A stretch of DNA of 46,311 nucleotides from Pseudomonadota bacterium. GTDB taxonomy: Bacteria; Desulfobacterota; Binatia; Bin18. Shown here in pieces: positions 23,746 to 32,057 of this stretch. The stretch lies in contig SYOC01000058.1 of the NCBI GenBank assembly GCA_005804965.1, positions 1 to 46,311 of the forward strand, read 5' to 3'. The translations under genes and the position numbers were made by a program. The notes under the pieces are model-generated. The model saw only the letters and a program-made list of their open reading frames with translations, was not told the origin of the DNA and did not search any database. Every line of letters starts with the position of its first letter. Positions within the stretch are counted from its first letter, which is position 1.

Positions 23746-24363
23746 GTGGATACTCATGATGTAGTACAGGCTTTATTCCGTTGGATTCATTTGGTGGCAG
23801 GCATCACGTGGATCGGTATGCTCTATTTCTTTAACCTCATCAATGCTCATGTGACGGCGGCGCTTCAGCCGGCGACGCGGCGAGAAGTCGTCCCTCAGCT
23901 GATGCCACGGGCCTTGTGGTGGTTCCGCTGGGGAGCCATGCTCACGTTTCTTTCCGGCTGGCTCATGATCATTTGGAAATACTTCATGTTCGGGAGTGGC
24001 TTTTACGGCGACGCCGGACTCTTTGGATCGAATGCCGGACTATGGATCTCGCTCGGCGCACTCTTTGGGTCGATCATGTGGTTCAACGTGTGGTTCCTCA
24101 TTTGGCCGGCGCAACAAAAACTGATTACCTGGGTGCAAGAAGGGCAAGCTCCTGACCCGGCCACCGCGAAGCGGGCGCTGTATGCCTCACGGACCAATAC
24201 CTTTCTTTCCGTGCCAATGCTGTTTGGCATGTTAGCTGGTTCTGGACATTATCCATCGATTGCGTTTGCCCCGTGGTTCCTGGTTGTGATTGCCCTTGGT
24301 GCCGCGCTTGTCTACTACATGCTGTTCAAATTTTCAGCTGGCGTGGCGAAGACCTGGCCGTAG
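23746..24363 (+). CDS. PuuD-like (urate hydroxylase N-terminal type) membrane protein
   Basis: A 205-residue membrane protein with about five hydrophobic segments. The family signature is RWIHLVAGITWIGMLYFFNLIN at the start, with a histidine in the first helix that may bind haem, and IMWFNVWFLIWPAQQKLI in the middle. Full-length PuuD adds a cytochrome c domain, which is absent here, so urate oxidation is not assured. It may be a haem-bearing membrane electron-transfer protein. The start is GTG with AGGAGGAGG upstream. Convergent with the cupredoxin lipoprotein. Confidence 0.82.
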   Translation: MDTHDVVQALFRWIHLVAGITWIGMLYFFNLINAHVTAALQPATRREVVPQLMPRALWWFRWGAMLTFLSGWLMIIWKYFMFGSGFYGDAGLFGSNAGLWISLGALFGSIMWFNVWFLIWPAQQKLITWVQEGQAPDPATAKRALYASRTNTFLSVPMLFGMLAGSGHYPSIAFAPWFLVVIALGAALVYYMLFKFSAGVAKTWP

Positions 24364-24375
24364 GCAGTGCTGAGT

Positions 24376-24450
24376 AGAGAATTCAGAAGCCAGGAGACAG
24401 AATCCAGAAGAAGAGTCGTATTCTTCTGACTCCTGAATTCTGGCTTCCTT
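24376..24450. repeat. Inverted word array between convergent genes, possible bidirectional terminator
   Basis: The left arm repeats the words GAATTCAGAAG, CCAGGAG and ACAGAATCCAGAAG; the right arm carries them inverted (CTTCTGACTCC, TGAATTCTGGCTTCC). The core is an 8-base perfect stem, CAGAAGAA (24405-24412) with TTCTTCTG (24421-24428). It fills the 89-base gap between two convergent genes, so it may stop transcription both ways. Confidence 0.6.
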
Positions 24451-24452
24451 CT

Positions 24453-25214
24453 TCATCCCCCCGCCTTAAAAATAAACTCCAACGTCTTCGTCTCTTTTGT
24501 GCCGAGGATGACCTTCTGGGTCTGTACACCGAAGCGTTCATGCCACGCTTCGACGGTGTACTCGCCCGGCGGCACGTCTTTCAAGGCGAACACGCCATCG
24601 GTTCCGCTCAACATAAAATACGGATGATCGAACACGCCCACGTAGGTGCGCATCCACGGGTGGACGTCGCATTTGACTTCAATCATCGTTTCGGATTTCG
24701 CAATCGAGGTCGTGCGCGACATACCTTTAACGCCAAGGCTGAAATTCCATGAGGCGGAGTTTTTCGGTAAGCCGTGGACATTGTGCGCGAGCGGGTCGCT
24801 GTTGAGCATCTGAAGCGGCTGGTCGGTTTGCATGCCAAGCACGCGGGGGATGAAAATACACCCCTTTTGGTCCAGCACAGCTGCGGTTGAAGGCAGAGCA
24901 AACACGCGATTCCCGAGGCCGTCCTTGATGTGTACCATCGCGTTTTGCAGCTTGCCATCGTTGATGAGGACATCGCCAGCTTTGGGATTGCCTTCAGGAT
25001 GTTGCCCAGCACACTCCGACCACCCACTCAATTGAGCGATAGATTGCTCGGGTACTGCTCCCGCGAAGCGGACGACGCCGGTAATGATGCCGGTAGTAGA
25101 AAGGTCAAGCGGTGTTGGTTGCCGAGTCGCTTTCGGTGCGTCGCCCCCTCCACAAGCGGAACTCAATAAAACGAGCAAGCCTATGAATGTATGAGGCCGA
25201 GACCTCTGAAACAT
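24453..25214 (-). CDS. Cupredoxin-domain lipoprotein
   Basis: A 253-residue lipoprotein: the signal ends in LLSSAC with Cys21 as the lipid site. The mature part has an N-terminal beta domain (GIITGVVRFAGAVPEQ) and a cupredoxin-like region (about 130-200) with His144/His147 (AHNVHG) and Cys182, His185, Met188 (CDVHPWM), followed by a carboxypeptidase-regulatory-like end (GVFALKDVPPGEYTVEAWHERFG). The same CxxHxxM and end module occur in the cupredoxin at 15154-15804, so the two are distant paralogues. It is anchored in the periplasm and probably binds copper. GGAGG lies upstream of ATG 25214. The CDF exporter gene lies upstream on the same strand. Confidence 0.86.
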   Translation of the reverse strand: MFQRSRPHTFIGLLVLLSSACGGGDAPKATRQPTPLDLSTTGIITGVVRFAGAVPEQSIAQLSGWSECAGQHPEGNPKAGDVLINDGKLQNAMVHIKDGLGNRVFALPSTAAVLDQKGCIFIPRVLGMQTDQPLQMLNSDPLAHNVHGLPKNSASWNFSLGVKGMSRTTSIAKSETMIEVKCDVHPWMRTYVGVFDHPYFMLSGTDGVFALKDVPPGEYTVEAWHERFGVQTQKVILGTKETKTLEFIFKAGG

Positions 25215-25351
25215 GCGTATCCTCCTGGAGAAAAATTTTGTCCCTGACTTGTCGCCGTGTCGGCGTGGCTCTATCGAGCCCGTCGGGCGGTGCGAAATCA
25301 AGCCCCCAAGCTCCTGATCCTGCTGTAACGATGTCATTCCCCAAGGCAGAA

Positions 25352-25366
25352 GCGAGGTGACCTCGC
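25352..25366. repeat. Short perfect palindromic hairpin after the CDF gene
   Basis: GCGAGGT and ACCTCGC are separated by one base, 11 bases past the CDF stop. It lacks a T-run. It may be a weak terminator or a REP-like unit. Confidence 0.4.
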
Positions 25367-25376
25367 CCCTACGGAC

Positions 25377-26267
25377 TTAGAAATGCGACGGCTCGTTGTC
25401 TTGGCGATCCGACGGTTCAAGTTGCAGCGTGGTATGATTGATGCCGTAACGGTCTTGGATCGTCTGTTCGATGGCATCAAGCAGAGCGTGGTGATCGGAA
25501 GAACCGTTGACGACGATGTGTGCCGTCAATGTGAACAACCCAGAGGTGAGGGTCCAGACATGAAGGTCGTGTACGCGTGCGACGCCGGGCACGGACTCCA
25601 TGGTGTGCTGGATCTGCGCCAAATTGAGATGGCGGGGCGTGGCTTGCATCAAGATATCGACCGACTCGCGCACCAGTCCGAATGAACTGAAGAGGATGAG
25701 GCCGCCAATGAGGAGGCTCGTCATCGGGTCCACCCAGAGCCAGCCCGTCCACAGGATGAGGCCGCCAGCCACGATAGCACCTACGGAACCAAGAGCATCA
25801 CTCAGGACATGCAGAAACACACCGCGCACATTGAGGTTTGCGCCATGCGCGTCGTGGAGCATCCAGGCCGTCAGCAGATTCACAATTAAGCCGATACTGC
25901 CCACGATCAAAACGCCCTGGCCTTGCACCTCAGGTGGCGTGAAGAAGCGATAGTAGGCTTCACGAAAAATGATGCCGGCGACCAGCCACAATGTGAGACC
26001 ATTAAGAAAGGCCGCCAAAATTTCTGCACGGTAATAGCCGAAGGTTTTCTGCGATGTAACGGGGAGGGTGGCGATGTACGCCGCGAAGAGCGAGAGCGCC
26101 ATCGCTGACACATCGGACAGCATATGCCCAGCGTCGGAGAGCAACGCCAAGCTGTTGGTCAGCCAGCCGCCGACGAATTCGACGAGACTGTAGCCGCCGG
26201 TGAGGGCCAACGCGAGCTTCAGTCGATAGTGGTCGTGATTATGATCGTGGTCGTCAGCGTGCGACAT
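25377..26267 (-). CDS. czcD: Cation diffusion facilitator (zinc/cobalt/cadmium efflux, CzcD/ZitB type)
   Basis: A 296-residue inner-membrane metal/proton antiporter. A His/Asp-rich start (MSHADDHDHNHDHY) is followed by six membrane segments. The metal site is visible as SDAGH with HxxxD in TM2 (Asp45, His48, Asp52) and HVLSD in TM5. The cytoplasmic tail (VPGVARVHDLHVWTLTSGLFTLTAHIVV) is the usual dimeric domain. The HxxxD pattern at both sites favours zinc. It exports metal from the cytoplasm and so opposes the Znu-type importer in this window. Its start is 65 bases from the end of the exported flavin-barrel gene. Confidence 0.94.
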   Translation of the reverse strand: MSHADDHDHNHDHYRLKLALALTGGYSLVEFVGGWLTNSLALLSDAGHMLSDVSAMALSLFAAYIATLPVTSQKTFGYYRAEILAAFLNGLTLWLVAGIIFREAYYRFFTPPEVQGQGVLIVGSIGLIVNLLTAWMLHDAHGANLNVRGVFLHVLSDALGSVGAIVAGGLILWTGWLWVDPMTSLLIGGLILFSSFGLVRESVDILMQATPRHLNLAQIQHTMESVPGVARVHDLHVWTLTSGLFTLTAHIVVNGSSDHHALLDAIEQTIQDRYGINHTTLQLEPSDRQDNEPSHF

Positions 26268-26332
26268 GAAGGCTCAAGAAAAGCAGAAGAGAGATGCCGA
26301 CTGCGTCAGGAGGCTACAGACGGGGCTGTTCT

Positions 26333-26914
26333 CTATTGATGCGGTGTGGCCGCTGGTTGCGGCAACGGCTTCGGTCCCCACGCTTGCATCTTTTTCGGTT
26401 TGAGGACAAGCAGGACACGATTTTGTTTCTTTAGCTGTGCCAAATACGGGTCACCTTCCTCTTTGCCATAATATTTATACACGATCTTGCTCGTCATCTC
26501 CCAAATATCGTTCTCGCGAATCTCGGCTTTGCCGGAGGCGAGTACGCAGTGATGGCCAAGCACATCATCGACTACGACACTAATCCGTGGGTCTCGTTTG
26601 AGGTTGCGATACTTCACTGTTTCTTTCGTGACCGAGAAGTAAAAGGCTGAGCCATCCCAGTAAAAAATCACTGGCGTGAGCTGCGGGTCGCCTTTGGTGT
26701 TCAACGTGGCGATGGTCGCATTACGTCGCTCGGCTAGGAACGCCTCCCGCTGTTCAGTCGTAAACGGCTGAATGCCACCAAGCCTTTTGCGCTGCGCGGG
26801 TTTTGCCGTGTCTTCCGCGCTGTGAACGAGCGTGGGCAGTTGGGACACTGCGAACATAAGCAGAAAGAAGACGGGAACGATTCTGCGAAAAGTTTGCGGT
26901 GATAGTGCCATCAT
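26333..26914 (-). CDS. Exported pyridoxamine-5'-phosphate-oxidase-fold (PPOX) protein
   Basis: A 193-residue protein. The C-terminal 145 residues are a split-barrel flavin/F420-binding domain of the PPOX class: FLAERRNATIATLNTKGDPQLTPVIFYWDG, FSVTKETVKYRNLKRDPRISVVVDD and a late VVLKPKKMQAWG. It is preceded by a hydrophobic signal-like segment (about 12-32, VFFLLMFAVSQLPTLVHSAED). Most PPOX proteins are cytoplasmic, so a likely export signal is unusual; the pair of arginines before the hydrophobic run could mean Tat export with a bound cofactor, though no full twin-arginine motif is present. GGAGGAG precedes the ATG pair. Confidence 0.83.
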   Translation of the reverse strand: MMALSPQTFRRIVPVFFLLMFAVSQLPTLVHSAEDTAKPAQRKRLGGIQPFTTEQREAFLAERRNATIATLNTKGDPQLTPVIFYWDGSAFYFSVTKETVKYRNLKRDPRISVVVDDVLGHHCVLASGKAEIRENDIWEMTSKIVYKYYGKEEGDPYLAQLKKQNRVLLVLKPKKMQAWGPKPLPQPAATPHQ

Positions 26915-26980
26915 TGGCTCCTCCTGCCTGTGCTTTTAGCCGTCTTCTTGGGGCGTTCGCAACTAGCAGATTAGCGCAGG

Positions 26981-28510
26981 CTAGTGCGCCCACGCAGGCA
27001 GGCCGTTCAACGAGATCCCAAAAACTGGGAGGCCGAGAAAATAGACCAGGAGGGCGAGTACCACTGCACCGATGAGATCAAGGCCAATGCCAGCTTTGAC
27101 CATTTGCGGAATGGTTACATGGCCGGTCGCAAACACGATGGCGTTTGGTCCGGTAGCTGACGGCAGCATGAAGTTGCACACCGAAGCCGCAAATGTAGCA
27201 GGAACCATCAGCAACAGCGGATCTATATTCATGGCTTTGGCGGTCGCGGCAAGTACCGGTAACATCAACGTGATCGTGGCCGTGTTGCTGGCGAACTCCG
27301 TGACCCAGGCTGTGATGAGCGTCACGAGAAAAATACCAGCGAGAGGGGAAAGCGCACCGAGCAAAGAAAGCTGTGAGCCCAGCCACGAGGCAAGTCCAGA
27401 TTTCTCCACGCCGGCCGCGAGAGCTAGGCCACCGCCCAGCAGAATGAGCACGCCCCAAGGCAGGCGTTCTGCGGTCTCCCAATCGAGCAAAAAGGTGCCG
27501 GCCTTGCGGTCTGCGGGAATGAAGAACAGCAGTAACGCCATCATCATGGCGACCGTGGAATCTTGGATGTGAATCGGTGCTGGCAGCAGATGCATCCAGC
27601 CCGGAACCGTGATGCTCCCGAGCGGCAAGTCCTCGCGAAAGATCCACAACAGGGCGGTGGTGGTTGACACGGCCAGGACTTTCTTTTCTTGCGTGCTCAT
27701 CGGGCCGAGGTCGCGCAACCGCTGTTGAAGGAAATGCCGGTCTGTTTGCCAACCGGTGGCGGGAAATGGAAACATGACGAAGGCAAGATAGGCCCAGGTC
27801 AACAGCAGCAGCACCACAACGGTCGGGACGCCAAAGAGCATCCACTGCGAAAAGGTGATGGTTGGGGCGGCTGGGAACAACTTCGCGAATGCGCCGATAA
27901 AGATAACGTTGGGCGGGGTGCCGACCGGCGTGCCGACTCCGCCGATAGACGCGCCGTAGGCGATCATGAGCATTAGCGCCGTACCGAATCCCTTCTTGGT
28001 GTCGTAGCCTTGCGACTCAGCGTGGCTGATAATTGCGACCACGATCGGCAGCATAATCATGGTGGTGGCGGTGTTTGACACCCACATCGAGATGATGGCC
28101 GTGGTGGCCATCATGCCAAGCGACACGGTTTGCGGCGACGAGCCTACACGGCTGAGAATCTGCAAGGCCACGCGGGTATGAAGATTCCATTTCTCCATTG
28201 CCAAGGCGATGAGGAATCCGCCCATGAAAAGAAAGATGACGTGATCGCCGTAGGCTGCTGAGACTTCTTGCGGCGTGAGGATACGCAAAAAGGGAAAGAG
28301 GGCCAACGGTACGAGAGCTGTGATGGTAGGATGAACAGCTTCGGTGATCCACCACGTCCCGATCAACACCGTAGCCGCAGTCATGCGCCATGCCTTCACG
28401 TCCATCCCTGTCGGCGTTGGCAAAAGCAACAAAAGAAGAAAGAGCGCCAGACCGACGAAAAGACCGATGGCCTGGCGGCGTTGGTATGGTGCGGATGTAG
28501 TCTCGCTCAT
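26981..28510 (-). CDS. DASS/SLC13-family sodium:dicarboxylate (anion) symporter
   Basis: A 509-residue inner-membrane transporter with about 11-12 hydrophobic segments. The two family SNT motifs are present, VSNTATTMIMLP (about 145-156) and ASNTATITLMLP (about 410-421), as is the VGTPPN segment. Members carry di- or tricarboxylates or sulfate with sodium. Its stop is 66 bases from the PPOX gene. Its start lies 13 bases downstream of the DHH gene, so the two are probably one transcript. Substrate not predictable. Confidence 0.92.
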   Translation of the reverse strand: MSETTSAPYQRRQAIGLFVGLALFLLLLLLPTPTGMDVKAWRMTAATVLIGTWWITEAVHPTITALVPLALFPFLRILTPQEVSAAYGDHVIFLFMGGFLIALAMEKWNLHTRVALQILSRVGSSPQTVSLGMMATTAIISMWVSNTATTMIMLPIVVAIISHAESQGYDTKKGFGTALMLMIAYGASIGGVGTPVGTPPNVIFIGAFAKLFPAAPTITFSQWMLFGVPTVVVLLLLTWAYLAFVMFPFPATGWQTDRHFLQQRLRDLGPMSTQEKKVLAVSTTTALLWIFREDLPLGSITVPGWMHLLPAPIHIQDSTVAMMMALLLFFIPADRKAGTFLLDWETAERLPWGVLILLGGGLALAAGVEKSGLASWLGSQLSLLGALSPLAGIFLVTLITAWVTEFASNTATITLMLPVLAATAKAMNIDPLLLMVPATFAASVCNFMLPSATGPNAIVFATGHVTIPQMVKAGIGLDLIGAVVLALLVYFLGLPVFGISLNGLPAWAH

Positions 28511-28523
28511 GGAAAGGCGACGC

Positions 28524-29555
28524 TCAAGACTTGGCTGAAGGCGATTCGGTCAGGGTAGGAATAGCCGTCGCGAGCAATCGCGCCAGTTCCTGAGCGAATA
28601 ATTGATGGAGACTCGTCGGGCGACAGCCGGCGGCAGCGGCATGCCCACCACCGCCAAAAAATTGGGCTAGTTGGGACAGGTCGAACTGACAATCTGGGGA
28701 ACGGCGCAGACTGACACCTTCACTGGTGAAGTCGTAGAGAGCGAAAATCGTTTGCGTGGTTTGCTTGCCCCAAGCGTCGCCGATTTCGCTCGGGTGGCCA
28801 TCACAGACTGCGGCGACCAGCGTATACGGCGTGCCAGGGAGAGGCAGGGTGGCCCGGCTTTTCTCTGCGAGCGCAAAGGTGTCGCGAATCTCTTGCGCGG
28901 TTTTCTCGTATGCGGCTTGCATGGCTGGGGTATAGGTCACGTCGGCATCAATGGCCAGTAGCTCGTCGTAGCCAGCGAGGCTTTTTTCGCTACCGCTCAA
29001 CGTGCGGATAGTCCACGCTAGTTCGCGCGATCCGGTAATGGCGTGAATCCATCGGTCGTTGTCATCCGCCATGGCTACGGCTTTGTGGAAATCATCGAAA
29101 CGCGCATTCGTGCGCTGCTCTGAGCGAAGCTGCTCTTGCAGGTATTCATACACCAAGCGAGCGGCAGAAAATTCTTCACTAACGACACGGGCAGTAAAGG
29201 GCACGCTGATAATTCCGGCAGCATAGCGCTTCAGCGCTGTGCGATGGTGATCGAACCAGAAGATTTTGACCCCGTGCGCTGCCAGATTGCGCAAGTGCGC
29301 ATCCGTCTCTTTGGTCGTCCACGAGATGTCAGTAATCCACAACTCGCTGCCTGCCGGTGCCGCGTCCGGCCCAATCGAACAGAGCATCTCGTCGATATGT
29401 TCGTTGCCGGAGAAGTGGGGGACGATTCTGGCGTCCGCTCGATAACGAGCCACGGCCACGGCAGCTGCAACGCCGTCGAGGCAATAGGGACCGTGACTGA
29501 CAATGTGAACGATGGGGGCAGATGGCGGTTGAGAGGGCAGGGTGTCTTTTTTCAT
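28524..29555 (-). CDS. DHH-family phosphoesterase
   Basis: A 343-residue protein of the DHH/DHHA1 superfamily. Metal-binding motifs are SHGPYCLDG (motif I), ITDISW, the FDHH signature near residue 103, and ADDNDRW. The DHHA1 end contains FGGGGHAAAAGCRP. Relatives cleave small nucleotides such as c-di-AMP products, nano-RNA or pyrophosphate-like substrates. The substrate here is unknown. Cytoplasmic. It is the first gene of a pair with the DASS transporter; the 187-base gap before it contains a dispersed repeat. Confidence 0.87.
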   Translation of the reverse strand: MKKDTLPSQPPSAPIVHIVSHGPYCLDGVAAAVAVARYRADARIVPHFSGNEHIDEMLCSIGPDAAPAGSELWITDISWTTKETDAHLRNLAAHGVKIFWFDHHRTALKRYAAGIISVPFTARVVSEEFSAARLVYEYLQEQLRSEQRTNARFDDFHKAVAMADDNDRWIHAITGSRELAWTIRTLSGSEKSLAGYDELLAIDADVTYTPAMQAAYEKTAQEIRDTFALAEKSRATLPLPGTPYTLVAAVCDGHPSEIGDAWGKQTTQTIFALYDFTSEGVSLRRSPDCQFDLSQLAQFFGGGGHAAAAGCRPTSLHQLFAQELARLLATAIPTLTESPSAKS

Positions 29556-29605
29556 AAGCTTTGCTGTCTGGTAATCAGCGACACTGATGTTGAGGGGCTC
29601 CGGTT

Positions 29606-29704
29606 CGTCATGCCAGCGAAAGCTGGCATCCAGGAAGATTTAATACCTAGCCTCTGATTCTGCCTCCTGGATTCCGGGTCTCGCGTTGCTCGCCCGAAAT
29701 GACG
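29606..29704. repeat. ~100-base dispersed repeat element, copy 2
   Basis: It begins with CGTCAT and ends with ATGACG like copy 1 (11864-11963). The left half has a GCCAGC ... GCTGGC hairpin, and the right half shares GGATTCCGGGTCTCGCG and TTGCTCGCC with copy 1. The middle segment differs. It lies between the AcoX-like gene and the DHH gene. Confidence 0.75.
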
Positions 29705-29742
29705 TATCCCGTGTTTACCTTTATTTTTCTTGTGGAGGTCTG

Positions 29743-30714
29743 CTAACCTTTCCGTGCTGCCTCCATCACTTTCTCGATATCCAGAAGGCGCGGACCTTCC
29801 CAAGAAAGCTCGACTTCCCAACGATCTTCCGCCTTCACGACGATCTCGCGCTCGCCATCCAAAGCGAGAATCGCGGGGGTGTATGTCACCGGCAGCCGAT
29901 CCCCTTGGTGCATCTTCGTGTGGTAACGAATACCAACGGTGGCAACCAACCCTGGCGCGATGGCCGCTGTAATGGTGCGCTCTCCAGTGCCGAGCTGTAA
30001 ATAGAGCCCGCCGTCTTCTTGTGGGCGAATCGGATGGACCATACCGCCGATTGCCGCCATGCCGATGTTTGTTGGTTGGCCTTGGGTGAGAAATAGCTCT
30101 TTGAGACGGTCCACTTCCCACAGCGCTCGTGCACCGACGAATTGATAATCGCAGACAGCAACATCGACCAGCGCCACATCTTCGCGCTGGCCGCTACGGT
30201 AGAGGTTGAAGCGTTTCGTGGGAGTGGTGAACTCGGCCCAGGCGAGTTGGCGAACCGCATAATGTCCGGCGGCGAGCCCGGCAAGCGTCGATTCAAGAAA
30301 GCGCGGAAAAGCGTTATTGGTGCCAGTCGAGAGAGAAATAAGCGGCATGTCGCCACTCGCCTTCGCCACCACACGGCTGGTGCCGTCTCCGCCGATAACG
30401 ATGACACACGCTACCCCTTGCTCGCGCATCAAGTGCGCTGCACGGGTCGAGTCCGCCGCTTCGTCGTAGACCGGCATGTCCAGAAAACGCGGCGTGATGC
30501 GCACGGTTTCCGTGATACCGGAGAGCGCTTTGTGCCCGATCCCCACCGAGTCGGGGAGAAACACGACCTCATCTACGCCAGCACCGTTGAGACCCAAGAT
30601 TGCTCTGCGCACGATATACACCTTCTCTTGCGTATCGAGCACGGAGCCGTGCGCGACGAGGCGGCGAATGTCTTTTCCCGCACGGGGATTAGCGATGATG
30701 CCGACGGAAGCCAT
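29743..30714 (-). CDS. ATP-NAD kinase / AcoX-like protein
   Basis: A 323-residue protein with the NAD-kinase-like fold: IIANPRAGKD at the start, VIVIGGDGTSRVVAK (the GGDGT nucleotide loop) near residue 113 and LISLSTGTNNAFP. The region after 160 matches the AcoX branch, found in acetoin-catabolism operons, more than NadK. No acetoin genes are present here, so the role is open. ATG 30714 was chosen because the Rossmann start follows directly; no clear ribosome-binding site precedes it. A short word repeat (30718-30757) lies right upstream. Confidence 0.85.
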   Translation of the reverse strand: MASVGIIANPRAGKDIRRLVAHGSVLDTQEKVYIVRRAILGLNGAGVDEVVFLPDSVGIGHKALSGITETVRITPRFLDMPVYDEAADSTRAAHLMREQGVACVIVIGGDGTSRVVAKASGDMPLISLSTGTNNAFPRFLESTLAGLAAGHYAVRQLAWAEFTTPTKRFNLYRSGQREDVALVDVAVCDYQFVGARALWEVDRLKELFLTQGQPTNIGMAAIGGMVHPIRPQEDGGLYLQLGTGERTITAAIAPGLVATVGIRYHTKMHQGDRLPVTYTPAILALDGEREIVVKAEDRWEVELSWEGPRLLDIEKVMEAARKG

Positions 30715-30717
30715 ATG

Positions 30718-30757
30718 AGAGTAATGGGTGATGAGTAGCGAGTAATGAGTGCTGATC
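30718..30757. repeat. Short-period word repeat before the AcoX-like gene
   Basis: GAGTAATGGGTGATGAGTAG, then GCGAGTAATGAGTGCTGAT: near-copies of GAGTAATG and TGATGAG follow one another. No gene is seen. The sequence from 30715 to 30915 is otherwise without recognisable features. Confidence 0.5.
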
Positions 30758-30915
30758 GGGCTTCTTAGCACGAAAGAACAGAAGGGGGAACCGAAGGGAA
30801 GAGCGGTTCGTGCTCGCGCGGAACTAAGGGGAGCAAGGGGAGCCAAGGAGAGATAGATGCCGAGCAGGACAGAGAGCGCCGCTACCATCGGAGGCTTCTG
30901 CTGCTCGGCAGGATC

Positions 30916-31071
30916 TTATACTCGTGTGACTGCGACTATGAGCTTGCCTGTGTTGTTGCCATACTTGGATTCCAAATCGTTCGCGAATGCGTAGAGGTCT
31001 CCGCCTCGGGGAGCGGTGTATATGTGGTCGGCTCCGCCACTCCCGATCTTTTGTGGGGTTATAATCGCCAC
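30916..31071 (-). CDS. Candidate 51-residue protein after the glycosidase-like gene
   Basis: A short frame from GTG at 31071 to TAA at 30916 that overlaps the end of the glycosidase-like gene by 13 bases. The predicted product begins VAIITPQKIGSGG and ends KLIVAVTRV, with alternating hydrophobic and Gly/Asn/Asp residues as in a small folded protein. GAGGA lies a few bases before the GTG. Composition is more protein-like than the other frames here. It could be a separate small protein, or a frameshifted C-terminal extension of the gene before it. I do not recognise it. Confidence 0.45.
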   Translation of the reverse strand: MAIITPQKIGSGGADHIYTAPRGGDLYAFANDLESKYGNNTGKLIVAVTRV

Positions 31072-32000
31072 GGGTCCTCAGCGATACCCCAATCCCGCGA
31101 AGCGTAGCGAGCACCGTGGACTTGCCCGTCTCCGATAGCAATTGTTCGTTTGCGCTGACGAACATCCTCTACATATTGCGGGCGGCTATTCTCGGCAACG
31201 ACATCGGCAATACGGACACGGCGATCCCGCTCACTAGCGCCGGGGTTGTCCTCTATCCATTTTTTGATTCTCCGTTGTTCAATATCAAAATCGATTCCAC
31301 CGTTTTGGACAGCGATGTCGAAACAGAGGGACAGGCCCATTTCCGTCGCAAGGGCGAAACGGTCGGCATCACGTTTGGCGATATCCCAATACTTCCCTAC
31401 TCGTTGCAACTGGATAGCTTGCACTTCAGGAAAAGCACCAAGCGTTGCAAAGGCTTGCTCCCAGGGAGCTTCGACGCGATATTTTTTGGCTCCAAGTGAA
31501 ACACTATCGGCCCAGTCGAGCTGATCGTTTCGACTCTGTCCGAGCACGCTGAGAAGCTCAGCCTTGAGATTGCCAAATGCCTGCTCAAGCAATGCTGGGT
31601 GATTTTGCTGGACCTCAGCGATGATCTTCTGAAGTTCACCGTGTTGCAAGGTAAAGCCGATGATTCCCCACGTTAGGCCAGCACCGTCGAAGTTGCCAAC
31701 GATCTTTTGGAAGCCATGGCCTTCGAAATCTGCTGTCAGTTGTAAGCAGCGATCGAGTATTGCAGGAGCCGGGGCTCCCATCAGCTTTGACCAGGTCTCG
31801 TCCGTAATCTTTCCAGTAGGTGAGAAACCTCGCTTGCCCTGAAAATCCTTCAGCATAGTTTCCGTATCGTTGCCATAGATTCCGTCAAGCTCTCCTGGGT
31901 CCGAACCCGCAGTTCTGAGAGCGATTTGTACACGCCGCACGACTTCTCCTCGCACTGCCCGATATCCGCTTGCCGCTCGTTGAAAATACACTTTGGCCAT
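31059..32000 (-). CDS. Peptidoglycan-binding-domain protein with GH46 (chitosanase-like) domain
   Basis: A 313-residue protein. Residues about 18-75 form a PG_binding_1 domain (VQIALRTAGSDPGELDGIYG ... MLKDFQGKRGFSPTGKITDETW). Residues about 85-295 resemble glycoside hydrolase family 46: ADFEGHGF with Glu93, then NFDGAGLTWGIIGF with Asp105, the expected catalytic acid and base. It should cut a beta-1,4-linked amino-sugar polymer, perhaps peptidoglycan or chitosan. There is no signal peptide, so it must leave the cell by another route or act on lysis. AGGAGAGA precedes the ATG. It lies 57 bases after the lipase gene and is co-directional with it. Confidence 0.78.
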   Translation of the reverse strand: MAKVYFQRAASGYRAVRGEVVRRVQIALRTAGSDPGELDGIYGNDTETMLKDFQGKRGFSPTGKITDETWSKLMGAPAPAILDRCLQLTADFEGHGFQKIVGNFDGAGLTWGIIGFTLQHGELQKIIAEVQQNHPALLEQAFGNLKAELLSVLGQSRNDQLDWADSVSLGAKKYRVEAPWEQAFATLGAFPEVQAIQLQRVGKYWDIAKRDADRFALATEMGLSLCFDIAVQNGGIDFDIEQRRIKKWIEDNPGASERDRRVRIADVVAENSRPQYVEDVRQRKRTIAIGDGQVHGARYASRDWGIAEDPWRL

Positions 32001-32057
32001 AATCTCTCCTGTTTTCCTGAGGTTGCCGTCACTACATAGCCTTCCAGACCTAACGCT

